64,000 nucleotides of DNA from Iamia majanohamensis (GCF_028532485.1 NZ_CP116942.1:2046001-2110000), one strand, 5' to 3'. Shown: positions 1 through 9,480, counted from the stretch's first letter. The notes: generated by a model from the sequence alone, not told the origin. Translations and numbers: made by a program.

Positions 1-2
1 CG

Positions 3-515
3 CTCGCCGCTGTGGTCGTCGTGGCCGTCGGGGTCGGCGCGTTCCTCGTGCTGCGCCCCGGCTCCGACGACGGGCCGGCCGATGCCGCCGCGGCCACGCC
101 CGAGGAGCCCCGCCCGGTCGAGATCCAGGCCGGCGTGGCGGTGATCCGCGACGCCCCCAGCCTCGACGGCGAGAAGGTGCGCAGCGTCGATGAGGCCGCC
201 GCCGACGGCCTCGAGGTGCTCGAGGAGCTGCCCGAGGGGGGCGGCTGGTACCGGGTGCGCATCGACGGGGACGAGGGCTACATGTTCGGCGCCTTCGTCC
301 TGCCCCCGACGGCCGGGCGCTGCGTGGGGCGGACCGAGGGCAAGCCCGATGTGGTGGACGCGGAGGGCGCCACCGTCGAGGCCCCACCGGCCGGCACGAG
401 GCTCCTCATGACCGCGCCGGAGCCCACCGACGGGCAGTGGCCGGTCCTGCTGCCCGACGGCACGGAGGGCTTCGTCGCCGTCGACGGCGTCAAGGTCGCC
501 GACTGCGGCAGCTGA
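3..515 (+). CDS. SH3-domain membrane-anchored protein (5' partial)
   Basis: The frame is open to the left edge of the window, so the true start is missing. The visible protein begins with a hydrophobic segment (about 20 residues of V/A/G/L), which reads as a single transmembrane anchor. It is followed by a short Pro/Ala linker and two SH3b-like modules. The first contains the typical GGGWYRVRIDG and GYMFGAFV strands. The second is around GQWPVLLPDGTEGFV. Bacterial SH3 modules of this kind usually bind peptidoglycan or act as extracellular adaptors. An extracytoplasmic location is inferred from the topology. It lies 72 bp upstream of alaS in the same direction. No enzyme domain is visible, and the upstream part could carry one. 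Confidence 0.6.
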   Translation, partial: LAAVVVVAVGVGAFLVLRPGSDDGPADAAAATPEEPRPVEIQAGVAVIRDAPSLDGEKVRSVDEAAADGLEVLEELPEGGGWYRVRIDGDEGYMFGAFVLPPTAGRCVGRTEGKPDVVDAEGATVEAPPAGTRLLMTAPEPTDGQWPVLLPDGTEGFVAVDGVKVADCGS

Positions 516-587
516 CCCCGGCCCGTGCCGCCGGGGCCCGAAGGTGGCCGCTCGGCCCCCTGGTGCGCCCGTAGACTGCCGAGACCT

Positions 588-3194
588 ATGCACGCCGACG
601 ACCTGCGCCGGACCTTCAACGACTTCTTCGCGGCGCGCCTGCACGCCTCGGTCCCGTCGGCCGGGCTCATCCCGCACCACCCGTCGGCCCCCATGTTCAC
701 CAACTCGGGCATGATGCCGTTCGTCCCGTACTTCCTGGGCGAGGAGGCCCCGCCCTGGGACCCGCCCCGGACGGTGTCGGTGCAGAAGTGCGTCCGGGCC
801 GGGGGCAAGCACAACGACCTGGACGCCATCGGCCGGTCGCCCCGCCACCTCTCGTTCTTCGAGATGCTCGGCAACTTCAGCTTCGGCGACTACTACAAGG
901 CCGACGCCATCCCCTGGGCCTGGGAGCTGCTCACCGAGGCCCTCGGCCTCGACGGCGACCGCATGTGGGTCACCATCCACACCAGCGACGACGAGGCCCA
1001 CGAGATCTGGGTCGACGGCGTCGGCTTCCCCGCCGAGCGCATCCAGCGCCTCGGCGACGACAACTTCTGGGAGATGGGCGAGGTCGGCCCGTGCGGGCCC
1101 AGCTCCGAGGTGTTCTGGGACTTCGGCGCCCGGCTCGGCCCCGACGGCGGGCCGGCCAACCCCGAGGCCGAGGACCGCTTCGTCGAGATCTGGAACCTGG
1201 TGTTCCAGGACTCCTACCGCGAGCCCGACGGCTCGCTCACCGACCTGCCCACCAAGAACGTCGACACCGGCGCGGGCCTGGAGCGCATCCTCGGCGTGCT
1301 GGCCGACGACCACTGGCTCTACGCGGCCGACTCCGTCAGCCGCATGGTCGACGCGGCCCAGTCCCTCACCGGCCGCCGCCTCGGCGACGCGGACGAGTCC
1401 GACGTGGCCCTCCGCCTCCTGGCCGACCACGCCCGCACCATGACCTTCCTCATCGCCGACGGCGTGGTGCCGTCCAACGAGGAGCGCGGCTACGTGCTGC
1501 GCCGCATCATCCGCCGGGCGGTGCGCTTCGCGTACCTCCTCGGGGTGGAGACGCCCATCACCGCCCCGCTGGCCGGCCACGTGGCCGAGGTCATGGGCGA
1601 CGCCTACCCGGAGGTCCGCACCGGCCTCGACCAGGTCCAGGGCGTCCTCGAGCGCGAGGAGAGCCAGTTCCGCCGCACCCTCCGCAACGGCCTGGGCATC
1701 CTCGAGTCCGAGATGGCCGACCTGGCCGACGACGCGCCCCTGTCGGGCCACGTCGCCTTCACCCTCCACGACACCTACGGGTTCCCCTACGAGGTCACCG
1801 CCGAGATCGCCGAGGACCGGGGCCACCCCGTCGACCGGGCCACCTTCGACGACGACATGGCCCACCAGAAGGCGCAGTCGAAGGCCGGGGGCCGCAAGAA
1901 CAAGGGCGCGGACGTCGACGGGTCGCTGTCGACCTACCAGTCCGTGGTGGCCGAGAACGGGCCCACCGAGTTCACCGGCCGGGAGGAGGACACCACCACC
2001 GCCCGGGTCCTCGCCCTGGTCCCCTCGGCCGACGGGTCCGAGCTCGAGGTCTTCCTCGACCGCACGCCGTTCTACGCCGAGGCCGGCGGCCAGGTCGGCG
2101 ACACCGGCACCATCACCGGCCCGTCCGGGGCGGCCGAGGTGCTCGACACCACCACCGCCGTGCCCGGCCTCGTCCGCCACCGCACCCGCCTCACCGAGGG
2201 CGGCCTGCAGGTCGGCGACGAGGTCACCGCGGCCATCGACACCGCCCGACGGGCCGCCATCCGGCGCAACCACACCGGCACCCACCTGCTCCACTGGGCC
2301 CTCCACGAGGTCCTGGGCGAGCACGTCAAGCAGCAGGGGTCGCTCGTCGCCCCCGACCGGCTGCGCTTCGACTTCAGCCACTACGAGCCGGTGACCACCG
2401 AGCAGATCACCCGCATCGAGGACCTCGTCGCCGAGGCCGTCCTGGTGAACGACCCCGTGCGCCACTACGAGACCTCCAAGGAGGACGCCCTGGCCAAGGG
2501 GGCCATCGCCTTCTTCGGCGAGAAGTACGGCGACCGGGTGCGGGTGCTCGAGGCCGGGCGCCACTCCATCGAGCTCTGCGGCGGCACCCACGTCACCGCC
2601 ACCGGCGACATCGGGCCCATGAAGATCGTCTCCGAGGGCTCCATCGGGTCCAACCTGCGCCGGATCGAGGCCGTCACCGGTACCGGGCCCATCGACCGCC
2701 TCCGCGACGAGGAGGCCCGGCTGGCCCAGGTGGCCGAGCTCGTCGGCGTGCCCACCGGCGAGGTGCTGGAGGGCCTGGAGAAGCGCCTCTCGGAGCTCAA
2801 GGGGCTCCGCGACGAGGTGAGCGCGCTCAAGGCCAAGGTGGCGGCCGGCGGGGCCGACGACCTCGCCCGCCAGGCGGTCGACGGCGTGGTCGTGGCCCGG
2901 GTCGACGGCCTCGACCGCGACGCCGTGCGCACCCTGGCCCTGGCCGTGCGCGACCAGCCCGACGTCCGGGGCGTGGTGCTCGGCGCTGCCCCCGAGGGCG
3001 GGGGCGTCGCCCTGGTGGCCGCCGTGGCCCCCGACGGCGGCCTCCACGCCGGCGACCTCATCGCCGACGCGGCCAAGGCCGTGGGCGGGGGAGGGGGCAA
3101 GGGCGCCGACCTGGCCGTCGCCGGCGGCCGCGACCCCGAGGCCCTCGACGACGCCCTCGACCAGGCCCGCCGGGCGGCGGGGCTCCCGGGGTGA
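588..3194 (+). CDS. alaS: Alanyl-tRNA synthetase
   Basis: Charges tRNA-Ala and clears mischarged Ser/Gly. The 868-residue length fits full-size bacterial AlaRS. Class II catalytic signatures are near the N-terminus (MFTNSGMMPF and LSFFEMLGNFSFGDYY). The editing/zinc residues are present as HTGTH (His562, His566) and CGGTH (Cys664, His668). A Gly-rich C-Ala tail contains GGGGGKG. The ATG at 588 was chosen over an in-frame upstream start at 525 because MHADDLRRTFNDFF matches the family N-terminus. A TAGACT hexamer (572-577) sits 10 bp before it, with no Shine-Dalgarno. It heads an alaS-ruvX-mltG-aroE run, a common bacterial order. Confidence 0.97.
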   Translation: MHADDLRRTFNDFFAARLHASVPSAGLIPHHPSAPMFTNSGMMPFVPYFLGEEAPPWDPPRTVSVQKCVRAGGKHNDLDAIGRSPRHLSFFEMLGNFSFGDYYKADAIPWAWELLTEALGLDGDRMWVTIHTSDDEAHEIWVDGVGFPAERIQRLGDDNFWEMGEVGPCGPSSEVFWDFGARLGPDGGPANPEAEDRFVEIWNLVFQDSYREPDGSLTDLPTKNVDTGAGLERILGVLADDHWLYAADSVSRMVDAAQSLTGRRLGDADESDVALRLLADHARTMTFLIADGVVPSNEERGYVLRRIIRRAVRFAYLLGVETPITAPLAGHVAEVMGDAYPEVRTGLDQVQGVLEREESQFRRTLRNGLGILESEMADLADDAPLSGHVAFTLHDTYGFPYEVTAEIAEDRGHPVDRATFDDDMAHQKAQSKAGGRKNKGADVDGSLSTYQSVVAENGPTEFTGREEDTTTARVLALVPSADGSELEVFLDRTPFYAEAGGQVGDTGTITGPSGAAEVLDTTTAVPGLVRHRTRLTEGGLQVGDEVTAAIDTARRAAIRRNHTGTHLLHWALHEVLGEHVKQQGSLVAPDRLRFDFSHYEPVTTEQITRIEDLVAEAVLVNDPVRHYETSKEDALAKGAIAFFGEKYGDRVRVLEAGRHSIELCGGTHVTATGDIGPMKIVSEGSIGSNLRRIEAVTGTGPIDRLRDEEARLAQVAELVGVPTGEVLEGLEKRLSELKGLRDEVSALKAKVAAGGADDLARQAVDGVVVARVDGLDRDAVRTLALAVRDQPDVRGVVLGAAPEGGGVALVAAVAPDGGLHAGDLIADAAKAVGGGGGKGADLAVAGGRDPEALDDALDQARRAAGLPG

Positions 3195-3219
3195 CCCCCG
3201 CCACCGCCCGGAGCGGGCG

Positions 3220-3675
3220 GTGAGGGCCCTCGGGGTCGACCTCGGCAGCACCCGCATCGGCCTGGCCACCTGCGATGCCGGGGGTCGCCTGGCCAGCCCC
3301 TACGACGTGCTCGACGCCGACCGCGACGTCGCCCGCCTCCACCGCCGCCTGGCCGCCATCGTGGCCGAGGAGGAGGTCGAGGTGGTCGTCGTGGGCCTGC
3401 CCCTGTCCCTCGACGGGAGCAGGGGCCCGGCGGCCCGCGACGCCGAGGCCCGGGCGTCGGCCCTGGCTGCGGCCCTCGACGTGCCCGTCGTCATGCACGA
3501 CGAGCGCCTCACCACCGTGACCGCCCACCGCCTCCTCGCCGCGCAGGGTCTCGACAGCCGGGCGCGCCGTAGGGTGGTGGACCGGGCTGCTGCTGCCGTG
3601 CTGCTCCAGACGTGGCTCGACGGCGGTGCCCCCATGACCCTGATCGCCGACCCCGCCGGTCCCCCCGAGGAGTGA
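3220..3675 (+). CDS. ruvX: Putative Holliday junction resolvase RuvX/YqgF
   Basis: A 151-residue RNase H-fold protein of the YqgF family, implicated in Holliday junction resolution and 16S rRNA 5'-end processing. The N-terminal LGVDLGSTRIGLA carries the first acidic residue of the RNase H-like site. VVVGLPLSLDG is the family's internal GLP motif, and HDERLTTVTAHRLL the conserved DERLTT segment. The GTG start is 25 bp after alaS and is preceded by a weak GGAG. It lies between alaS and mltG, the normal neighbourhood of this gene in actinobacteria, so co-transcription is likely. Confidence 0.93.
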   Translation: MRALGVDLGSTRIGLATCDAGGRLASPYDVLDADRDVARLHRRLAAIVAEEEVEVVVVGLPLSLDGSRGPAARDAEARASALAAALDVPVVMHDERLTTVTAHRLLAAQGLDSRARRRVVDRAAAAVLLQTWLDGGAPMTLIADPAGPPEE

Positions 3676-3683
3676 CCCCCAGC

Positions 3684-4766
3684 GTGCCCCGAGCCCCCGA
3701 GCCCATCGACGAGATCGTCGACATGCCCCGCGAGCGCCACGGCCTGCCCAAGGTGGCGGTCGTCCTGGCCCTCGTCTTCGTCCTGTTCGGGGGGCTGGTG
3801 GTCGGCGGTCGCAGCTGGTACCAGCGCCAGCTCGACCCGCCCGGCCCCCAGGGCGAGCCCGTCGACGTGGTGGTGCCCAACGGCGCCCGCCTCACCGACC
3901 TGGGGTCGATCCTCGGCGACGCCGACGTGGTGGCCAACGCCACCATCTTCCGCTTCTGGATCCGCGACAAGGACATCGACCTCCAGGCCGGCACCTACCG
4001 CTTCCGGCGCAACTCCTCGTTCGAGGAGGTGGAGGAGGTGCTGCGCGGCGACCCGCGGGTGGTGGCGACGACCGACGTCACCATCCCCGAGGGCCTCACC
4101 ATCGACCAGATCGCGGCCAAGATCCCCGAGGACGTCCCCCGATTCACCCAGGAGGACGTCCTCAACGCGCTGGCCGACCCGGCCAACCGGTCCCGGTTCC
4201 AGCCCGGCGACCAGCCCTCGCTCGAGGGGATGCTCTTCCCCAGCACCTACGAGGTCGGCCCCCAGGACACGGCCTCGACGATGATCCGCCGCATGGTCGA
4301 CGAGATGGACAGCCAGGCCGTCGAGGCCGGCATCGACGTGGGCCTCACGGGCGACCGCCTGCCCCAGCTCGACCCCTACCAGATCATCACCGTGGCCTCG
4401 CTGATCGAGCGGGAGTCGGGCAACACCGACGAGTCCCCCCGCATCGCCCGGGTCATCTACAACCGCCTCCTCGAGGGCATCCCCCTCGGCATCGACGCCA
4501 CCAGCGCCTACGAGGCCGAGCAGGCCGGCACCGAGCTCGACTTCGAGAGCGACTCGCCCTACAACACCCGCATCAACACCGGCCTGCCCCCCACGCCCAT
4601 CGCGGCACCGAGCCGGGCCTCCCTGGACGCCGCCCTCAACCCGGCCACCGGCCCGGAGCTGTACTACGTGCTCGAGGCCGAGGGCCAGCACTTCTTCACC
4701 GCCGACTACGACGAGTTCCTGGCCAAGAAGGACGAGTGCGAGGCCAAGGGCCTCGGCTGCGGGTGA
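3684..4766 (+). CDS. mltG: Endolytic murein transglycosylase MltG (YceG-like)
   Basis: A 360-residue inner-membrane lytic transglycosylase that cuts nascent glycan strands and so limits their length. A charged N-terminus is followed by one membrane segment (VAVVLALVFVLFGGLVVGG, about residues 25-43) and then the periplasmic YceG domain. The catalytic motif ASLIERESG lies at about 238-246 and contains the active Glu. The C-terminal family signature NTRINTGLPPTPI is also present. GTG 3684 is used because GAGGAG in the end of ruvX is placed for it. ATG 3723 is an alternative start that also keeps the membrane segment. The gene follows ruvX by 8 bp and precedes aroE by 16 bp. Confidence 0.93.
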   Translation: MPRAPEPIDEIVDMPRERHGLPKVAVVLALVFVLFGGLVVGGRSWYQRQLDPPGPQGEPVDVVVPNGARLTDLGSILGDADVVANATIFRFWIRDKDIDLQAGTYRFRRNSSFEEVEEVLRGDPRVVATTDVTIPEGLTIDQIAAKIPEDVPRFTQEDVLNALADPANRSRFQPGDQPSLEGMLFPSTYEVGPQDTASTMIRRMVDEMDSQAVEAGIDVGLTGDRLPQLDPYQIITVASLIERESGNTDESPRIARVIYNRLLEGIPLGIDATSAYEAEQAGTELDFESDSPYNTRINTGLPPTPIAAPSRASLDAALNPATGPELYYVLEAEGQHFFTADYDEFLAKKDECEAKGLGCG

Positions 4767-4782
4767 GCGTGCGGGGTCCCCG

Positions 4783-5607
4783 GTGAGCCACCTCCGGGTG
4801 TGCTGGGTGGTCGGGGCGCCGGTCGAGCACTCGCTGTCGCCGGTGATCCACAACGCCGCCTTCGCCGCCCTCGACCTCGACTGGTCCTACTTCGCGGTCA
4901 GCGTGCCGCCCGGCCAGGCCGGGCGGGCCGTGGCCGCCATGCGGAGCCTCCGCCTCGGCGGGGTCTCGGTCACCATGCCCCACAAGCAGGATGCCGCCGC
5001 CGCGGTCGACGTCCTGACCCCGGCGGCCGAGCGCCTCGGTGCGGTCAACTGCCTCGCCTGGCGGGGCACCCGGATCGAGGGTGACAGCACCGACGGCGCC
5101 GGCTTCCTCGACTCCCTCCGGGTCGACCACGCCTGGGACCCCGAGGGGACCCGGGCCGTCGTCGTCGGGGCCGGGGGCGCGGCCCGGGCCGTCGTCGCCG
5201 CCCTCGCCGACGCCGGCGCCCGGGAGGTGGCGGTGGTGAACCGCAGCGCCGACCGGGCCCGGGCCGCGGCCGCCCTGGCCGGCGACCGGGGCCGGGTGGT
5301 GGGCACCGAGGCCGTCGACGACGCCGACCTGGTGGTGAACGCCACCCCGGTGGGCATGGGTGGCGACGGTGCGCTGCCCCTCGACGCCGACCGGCTGGGG
5401 GCGGGCCAGGTCGTGGCCGACCTCGTGTACGAGCCGCTCGAGACCCCGCTGCTGGTCGCGGCCCGGGCCCGCGGCGCGGTCCCGGTCACCGGCATCGGCA
5501 TGCTCGTGCACCAGGCCGCCCACGCCTTCCGGGCGTGGACCGGCGAGGACCCGCCGGTCGAGGTCATGTCGGCCGCAGTCGTCGCCGCCCTCAGCACGCA
5601 CGGCTAG
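4783..5607 (+). CDS. aroE: Shikimate dehydrogenase
   Basis: Reduces 3-dehydroshikimate to shikimate with NADPH, step four of chorismate synthesis. The 274-residue protein has the substrate loop GAPVEHSLSPVIHNAAF near the N-terminus and the catalytic Lys in VTMPHKQDA. NADP-binding Gly-rich VVVGAGGAARAVV is at about 127-139, followed by VVNRS, and the C-terminal GIGMLVHQAAHAF is typical of the family. It closes the alaS-ruvX-mltG-aroE run. Chorismate from this pathway supplies menF and trpE, both present further along. A GC-rich hairpin at 5704-5722 may end the transcript. Confidence 0.95.
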   Translation: MSHLRVCWVVGAPVEHSLSPVIHNAAFAALDLDWSYFAVSVPPGQAGRAVAAMRSLRLGGVSVTMPHKQDAAAAVDVLTPAAERLGAVNCLAWRGTRIEGDSTDGAGFLDSLRVDHAWDPEGTRAVVVGAGGAARAVVAALADAGAREVAVVNRSADRARAAAALAGDRGRVVGTEAVDDADLVVNATPVGMGGDGALPLDADRLGAGQVVADLVYEPLETPLLVAARARGAVPVTGIGMLVHQAAHAFRAWTGEDPPVEVMSAAVVAALSTHG

Positions 5608-5633
5608 GTCTTCGAGCTCAGAGCAAGCTCTTC

Positions 5634-5686
5634 GCTCGAGCTGGTCGACCTCGCTCCGCTCGGACCCAGGTCGCCGACCAGCGAGC
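5634..5686. repeat. Imperfect long hairpin with a GCTC-rich core
   Basis: In the 279-bp spacer between aroE and the DUF4388 gene, arms GCTGGTCG (5640-5647) and CGACCAGC (5675-5682) are exact complements. They are extended by inner ACCT/AGGT and outer GCTC/GAGC pairs with small bulges. The loop contains CCTCGCTCCGCTCGGA (5649-5664), which recurs with one change at 42705-42720 and resembles the core of the two large elements at 62136-62686. No coding sequence was recognised here. Confidence 0.55.
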
Positions 5687-5703
5687 TGGATCGGCTCCCT
5701 CCC

Positions 5704-5722
5704 CTGGGGGCTCCGCCCCCAG
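5704..5722. terminator. Strong GC hairpin after aroE
   Basis: CTGGGGGC (5704-5711), a three-base loop, then GCCCCCAG (5715-5722): a perfect 8-bp stem. There is no T tract, as is common for candidate terminators in very GC-rich actinobacteria. It lies about 100 bp after the aroE stop and is a reasonable end for the alaS-aroE transcript. Confidence 0.5.
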
Positions 5723-5886
5723 ACCCCCAGCGGCAGAGCCGGCCCTCACGTCTGCGGAGGGACCAGCGTCGGGGGGTCGGAGGACGGCGGGCTCCCTCAC
5801 CCGGGAGGCGGGTGGAGGGGGTCGGGGCCTCACAGCGGGCGACTCGGTGCCGATGGTGACGCGTCCCTCGATCATGGAGGTGGGCC

Positions 5887-7476
5887 GTGGCCCTTCAGGG
5901 CACCCTCGACACGTTCGCCCTGGCCGATCTCGTTCGGCTGCTGGCGACGACATCCAAGACCGGCGAGCTCGTCGTCGACGGCGATCGCGGCACCGGCCGC
6001 CTCTGGTTCGCCGACGGCTTCCTCGTGGGCGGCGAACCTGCGGGCGATGGCGGCACCGCCGACGCCGTGTTCGCCCTGCTGCGCTTCTCGGAGGGCCACT
6101 TCGCCTTCGAGGCCGACGTGGCCCCGCCTGAGGGCGGTGTCCCCGGCGACGCGGTGGAGGTCCTGGGCGAGGCCGAGGCCCGGATCGAGGCGTGGCGGCC
6201 CATCGAGGCCGTCGTGCCCTCGCCCGCAGTGGCCCTCGCCCTCCGCGAGGAGCTGGCCGACGAGGAGGTCCGCCTGGACCGCGACCAGTGGCGCCTGGTG
6301 ACCACCGTGGCCGGCGGGTGCACCGCGGCCGACGTGGCCGCCGCGCTGGGCCTCGACGAGGTCGGCGCCGCCACCCGCATCAAGGCCCTGGTGGACCTGG
6401 GCGCCGTCGAGGTCGGCCCCGAGGTCGAGCCCGAGCCCGAGCCCGAGGTCGCGCTCGCGGCCGAGGAGGCCGACGAGGAGGCCGACCCCGTCGACCTCGT
6501 CGACGAGGCGCCCTGGACGCCGGTCGACGACGCAGAGGCCGAGGCCTCCCTCGCTCCCGTGGCGGAGCACGGCGGCGACCAGGTCGACGAGCCCGAGGTC
6601 TTCGCCCCGGTCGAGGTCGTGGAGCCGCCGCTCGACACCACCGCGGTGCGTCCCGAGGTCGGGGCGGGTGAGCCCCGTCCCACCCTCCGGTCGCTGTCGC
6701 GGCCCGAGCCGCGGCCCCGCCCGGAGATCACCTCCGCCCCCGAGCCCCTGGCCGACCTGGCGCCGGAGCCCCTGGCCGATCTGGCGCCCGAGCCCCTGGC
6801 TGACCTGGCGCCGGAGCCCCTGGCCGGCCTGGCGCCCGAGCCCCTCCCCGAGGAGGCCGCCGGCCCGCTCGGCGGCGCCTGGGGCGAGCCCGACGCCGAG
6901 GAGGCCCCGGCCCTCCTGCCCGTCGAGGACGACCCCGTCGCCCTCGAGGACGAGCCCGTCACCGACGCCGCTCCCCAGCCCCTGGCTCTCGACGACGAGC
7001 CCGCCGGCGCCGAGCTCCTCCCCGACCTCGACGCTCCCGGCGGCAGCCTCCAGGTGGACCTGGACGCCGGCCTCGACGGCGCCAGCGAGGGCCACCGCTA
7101 CCTCGGGGTGACCGAGGGCGCAGCCCTGCCCGAGCCCCTGCCCGGGGCCGGCCCCGAGGCCCTGCCCACGGCCGAGGCCCCCGAGGCCCTGCCAGTCGAC
7201 GCCGCGCCGGAGCCCCTCCCCGAGGGCCTCGGCGACGGTCCCGTCCCCACGCCCGACGAGGTGTCGGCCGTGGAGGAGGCGCCCCTGCCGGCGGACGAGG
7301 AGCGGGCCCCCTGGCCGGCCCGGTCCGACGACGAGGTGCTGGCCCTCCAGCTCGACGCCCTCAGCCCGGCGGCCGCCCGGGCCGTGGCCGCGGCCGCCTC
7401 GGCCGAGGACGCGGGCGACGACTCCGACGCCGGGCGCCGGGTCCTGCGCCGGATCATCAGCTCCGGCCGGGGCTGA
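5887..7476 (+). CDS. DUF4388 domain protein with long acidic Pro-rich tail
   Basis: A 529-residue protein. Residues 1 to about 100 match the DUF4388 type ([30 protein letters not shown] and a [13 protein letters not shown] strand). This domain is found in bacterial signalling and gliding-related proteins, and its biochemical role is poorly known. It is followed at about 135-180 by a winged-helix-like segment ([28 protein letters not shown]). About 300 residues of low-complexity Glu/Pro/Ala/Leu sequence come next, including four tandem EPLADLAP units, and then a short helical C-terminus ending [13 protein letters not shown]. The GTG start has a good GGAGGT (5876-5881) 5 bp upstream, unusual in this window, where most lead genes lack one. 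Function is unknown. A regulatory or scaffold role is inference. Confidence 0.75.
   Translation: MALQGTLDTFALADLVRLLATTSKTGELVVDGDRGTGRLWFADGFLVGGEPAGDGGTADAVFALLRFSEGHFAFEADVAPPEGGVPGDAVEVLGEAEARIEAWRPIEAVVPSPAVALALREELADEEVRLDRDQWRLVTTVAGGCTAADVAAALGLDEVGAATRIKALVDLGAVEVGPEVEPEPEPEVALAAEEADEEADPVDLVDEAPWTPVDDAEAEASLAPVAEHGGDQVDEPEVFAPVEVVEPPLDTTAVRPEVGAGEPRPTLRSLSRPEPRPRPEITSAPEPLADLAPEPLADLAPEPLADLAPEPLAGLAPEPLPEEAAGPLGGAWGEPDAEEAPALLPVEDDPVALEDEPVTDAAPQPLALDDEPAGAELLPDLDAPGGSLQVDLDAGLDGASEGHRYLGVTEGAALPEPLPGAGPEALPTAEAPEALPVDAAPEPLPEGLGDGPVPTPDEVSAVEEAPLPADEERAPWPARSDDEVLALQLDALSPAAARAVAAAASAEDAGDDSDAGRRVLRRIISSGRG
6742..6837 (+). repeat. Four tandem 24-bp coding repeats
   Basis: Four consecutive 24-bp units encode [24 protein letters not shown] and EPLAGLAP inside the DUF4388 protein. 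Units differ by only one to three bases. Degenerate EPLP and EALP relatives continue before and after, so the linker appears to have grown by slippage or unequal exchange. Confidence 0.85.
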
Positions 7477-7535
7477 CCTCCCGGGCCGCGGGCCCGGACG
7501 TGCGACGGCGGGCGGCCCCGGGCCAGACTCGCCCC

Positions 7536-8432
7536 ATGGCCGACCCCGCCGACGCCGACCGCACCATCACCCCCGCCCTGGCGTGGGAGGGCGCAGCCGA
7601 CTTCACCGACATCCGGTACGAGACGGCCGCCGCCTTCCCCGACGGCGACGGCGGCGGGCGCATCGCCAAGATCACCATCGCCCGCCCCGAGGTCCGCAAC
7701 GCCTTCCGGCCCAAGACCGTGGAGGAGATGATCGAGGCCTTCACCCTGGCCCGGGAGGACCCGGAGGTCGGCGTGGTGGTCCTCGCCGGCGAGGGCCCCC
7801 TGGCCTTCTGCAGCGGCGGCGACCAGCGGGCCCGGGGCGACTCCGGCTACGTGGGCGACGACGCCGTGGGCCAGAAGGGCGTCGGCCGCTTCCTGGTCAC
7901 CGACCTCCACGTCCAGATCCGCCGCCTCCCGAAGCCCGTGGTCGCCATGGTCGCCGGCTACGCCGTGGGCGGCGGCCACGTGCTCCACGTCTGCTGCGAC
8001 CTCACCATCGCGGCCGACAACGCCACCTTCGGCCAGACCGGCCCCAAGGTCGGGTCCTTCGACGGGGGCTTCGGCGCCTCGGTCCTGGCCCGCCAGGTGG
8101 GCCAGAAGCGGGCCAAGGAGATCTGGTTCCTCTGCCGCCAGTACGACGCGGCCAAGGCCCTCGACTGGGGCCTGGTCAACGAGGTCGTGGCCCTCGAGGA
8201 GCTCGAGGAGGAGACCGTGCGGTGGTGCCAGGACATGATGCGCCTCTCGCCCTTCGCCCTGCGCCTGCTGAAGGCCGGCTTCCACGCCGAGGAGGACGGG
8301 CTGGCCGGCATCCAGCAGCTGGCCCACGACACCAACCTGCTCTTCTACGGCTCCGAGGAGGCCCAGGAGGGCCGCGACGCCTTCAAGGAGAAGCGGCGGC
8401 CGGAGTTCGAGCGCTTCCCGAAGCGCCCGTGA
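7536..8432 (+). CDS. menB: 1,4-dihydroxy-2-naphthoyl-CoA synthase
   Basis: Closes the second ring of the naphthoquinone head group (o-succinylbenzoyl-CoA to DHNA-CoA) in menaquinone synthesis. The 298-residue crotonase-fold protein has the oxyanion loop LAFCSGGDQ and the MenB-specific stretch [15 protein letters not shown], which separates it from ordinary enoyl-CoA hydratases. The ATG at 7536 is preceded by CAGACT ending 6 bp upstream and has no ribosome-binding site, so the mRNA is probably leaderless. menA starts inside its stop codon region, giving translational coupling. Confidence 0.95.
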   Translation: MADPADADRTITPALAWEGAADFTDIRYETAAAFPDGDGGGRIAKITIARPEVRNAFRPKTVEEMIEAFTLAREDPEVGVVVLAGEGPLAFCSGGDQRARGDSGYVGDDAVGQKGVGRFLVTDLHVQIRRLPKPVVAMVAGYAVGGGHVLHVCCDLTIAADNATFGQTGPKVGSFDGGFGASVLARQVGQKRAKEIWFLCRQYDAAKALDWGLVNEVVALEELEEETVRWCQDMMRLSPFALRLLKAGFHAEEDGLAGIQQLAHDTNLLFYGSEEAQEGRDAFKEKRRPEFERFPKRP

Positions 8433-9343
8433 CCGCCCCGCCGGCTGCGCCTCCCGAGGGGTGGCGGCTGTGGCTGGCCGGGGCCCGGCCCCGCACCCTC
8501 CCGGCTGCGGTGGTCCCCGTCGCGGTGGGCACCGCCGCGGTGGTGGGCGAGGTCGACGGGGGCCTGATCTGGTGGCGCGCCGTCGCCGCCCTGGTCGTGG
8601 CCCTCGCCCTGCAGGTGGGCACCAACTACGCCAACGACCACTCCGACGGCATCCGGGGCACCGACGACGCCGACCGCCGGGTCGGCCCGGTCCGGCTGGT
8701 GGGCCAGGGCCTGGCCCGCCCCTCGGCGGTGAAGGCGGCCGCCTTCGCCTCCTTCGGCGTGGCCGGCGTGGTGGGCGCCGCCCTGGCCCTGGCCGTCGGC
8801 CCGGAGCTGTTCCTCGTCGGGGCGGCCGCCATCGCCGCGGGCTGGTTCTACACCGGCGGCCCCCGCCCCTACGGCTACGCCGGCTTCGGCGAGGTGTTCG
8901 TCTTCGTGTTCTTCGGGGTGGTGGCCACCGCCGGGTCCGCCTACGTCCAGACGGGCGCGCTCGACGGCCTCGCCCTCGGCGCGTCGGTGCCGGTGGGCCT
9001 GCTCGCCACCGCCCTGCTCGTCACCAACAACCTGCGCGACATCCCCGGCGACACCGAGGCGGGCAAGCGGACCCTGGCCGTCCGCCTCGGCGACCGTCGG
9101 ACCCGGTTCCTGTACGTGGCCCTCGTCGTCGGGGCCATGGTCGCGGTCGTGCCCGTGTGCGGCCTCGGCGGCCGTCCGCTGGGGGCCGTGTCGCTCGTCG
9201 CCGTGCTCGTGGCCCAGAAGCCCGTCGTGGCCGTCCTCTCCGGTGCCCGGGGCCCCGCGCTCATCCCGGTCCTGGTGGCCACCGGCCGGGTCCAGCTGCT
9301 CTTCGGGGCCCTGCTGGCCCTCGGCCTCGCCCTGGGCGGCTGA
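8429..9343 (+). CDS. menA: 1,4-dihydroxy-2-naphthoate polyprenyltransferase
   Basis: A membrane prenyltransferase of the UbiA family that attaches the polyprenyl tail to DHNA. The 304-residue protein has about eight to nine hydrophobic segments. The first Asp-rich motif is [17 protein letters not shown] and the second [18 protein letters not shown]. Both bind Mg-pyrophosphate. The GTG start overlaps the menB stop in GTGA (8429-8432), so the two are translated together. A perfect 7-bp hairpin (9361-9378) follows the stop by 17 bp and may end the message. Confidence 0.93.
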   Translation: MTAPPAAPPEGWRLWLAGARPRTLPAAVVPVAVGTAAVVGEVDGGLIWWRAVAALVVALALQVGTNYANDHSDGIRGTDDADRRVGPVRLVGQGLARPSAVKAAAFASFGVAGVVGAALALAVGPELFLVGAAAIAAGWFYTGGPRPYGYAGFGEVFVFVFFGVVATAGSAYVQTGALDGLALGASVPVGLLATALLVTNNLRDIPGDTEAGKRTLAVRLGDRRTRFLYVALVVGAMVAVVPVCGLGGRPLGAVSLVAVLVAQKPVVAVLSGARGPALIPVLVATGRVQLLFGALLALGLALGG

Positions 9344-9360
9344 CCCCACCACGGGCCCTC

Positions 9361-9378
9361 CCCGAACGCAGGTTCGGG
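9361..9378 (+). terminator. Hairpin after menA
   Basis: CCCGAAC (9361-9367), GCAG loop, GTTCGGG (9372-9378): a perfect 7-bp stem 17 bp after menA. CCCGAACGC is repeated exactly at 9481-9489, 120 bp on, so the first arm belongs to a direct repeat as well. Confidence 0.45.
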
Positions 9379-9394
9379 TAGACGGGTCGCCACC

Positions 9395-9480
9395 TGTGGG
9401 TGGACCTGTGGTCGACCGGTGGACAACGGGGGGTGGCCCTGGGGACAGGCGGGAAAGGTCGGGGAGAACCCTGTGGATCT
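9395..9480 (-). other. Cluster of degenerate DnaA-box-like 9-mers
   Basis: Five similarly oriented 9-mers lie within 86 bp. Read on the minus strand they are TTGTCCACC (9418-9426, one mismatch to TTGTCCACA), AGATCCACA (9472-9480), CTGTCCCCA (9440-9448), TCGACCACA (9407-9415) and CCACCCACA (9395-9403), the last four with two or three mismatches. This sits in a 574-bp spacer (9344-9917) between menA and menH. There is no dnaA or dnaN nearby, so an origin is not implied. DnaA binding or titration is only a possibility. Confidence 0.3.

Noticed and set aside
9391-9480. Chromosomal replication origin
   Set aside because: Boxes are degenerate and dnaA, dnaN, rpmH and gidA are absent. Kept only as a DnaA-box-like cluster.
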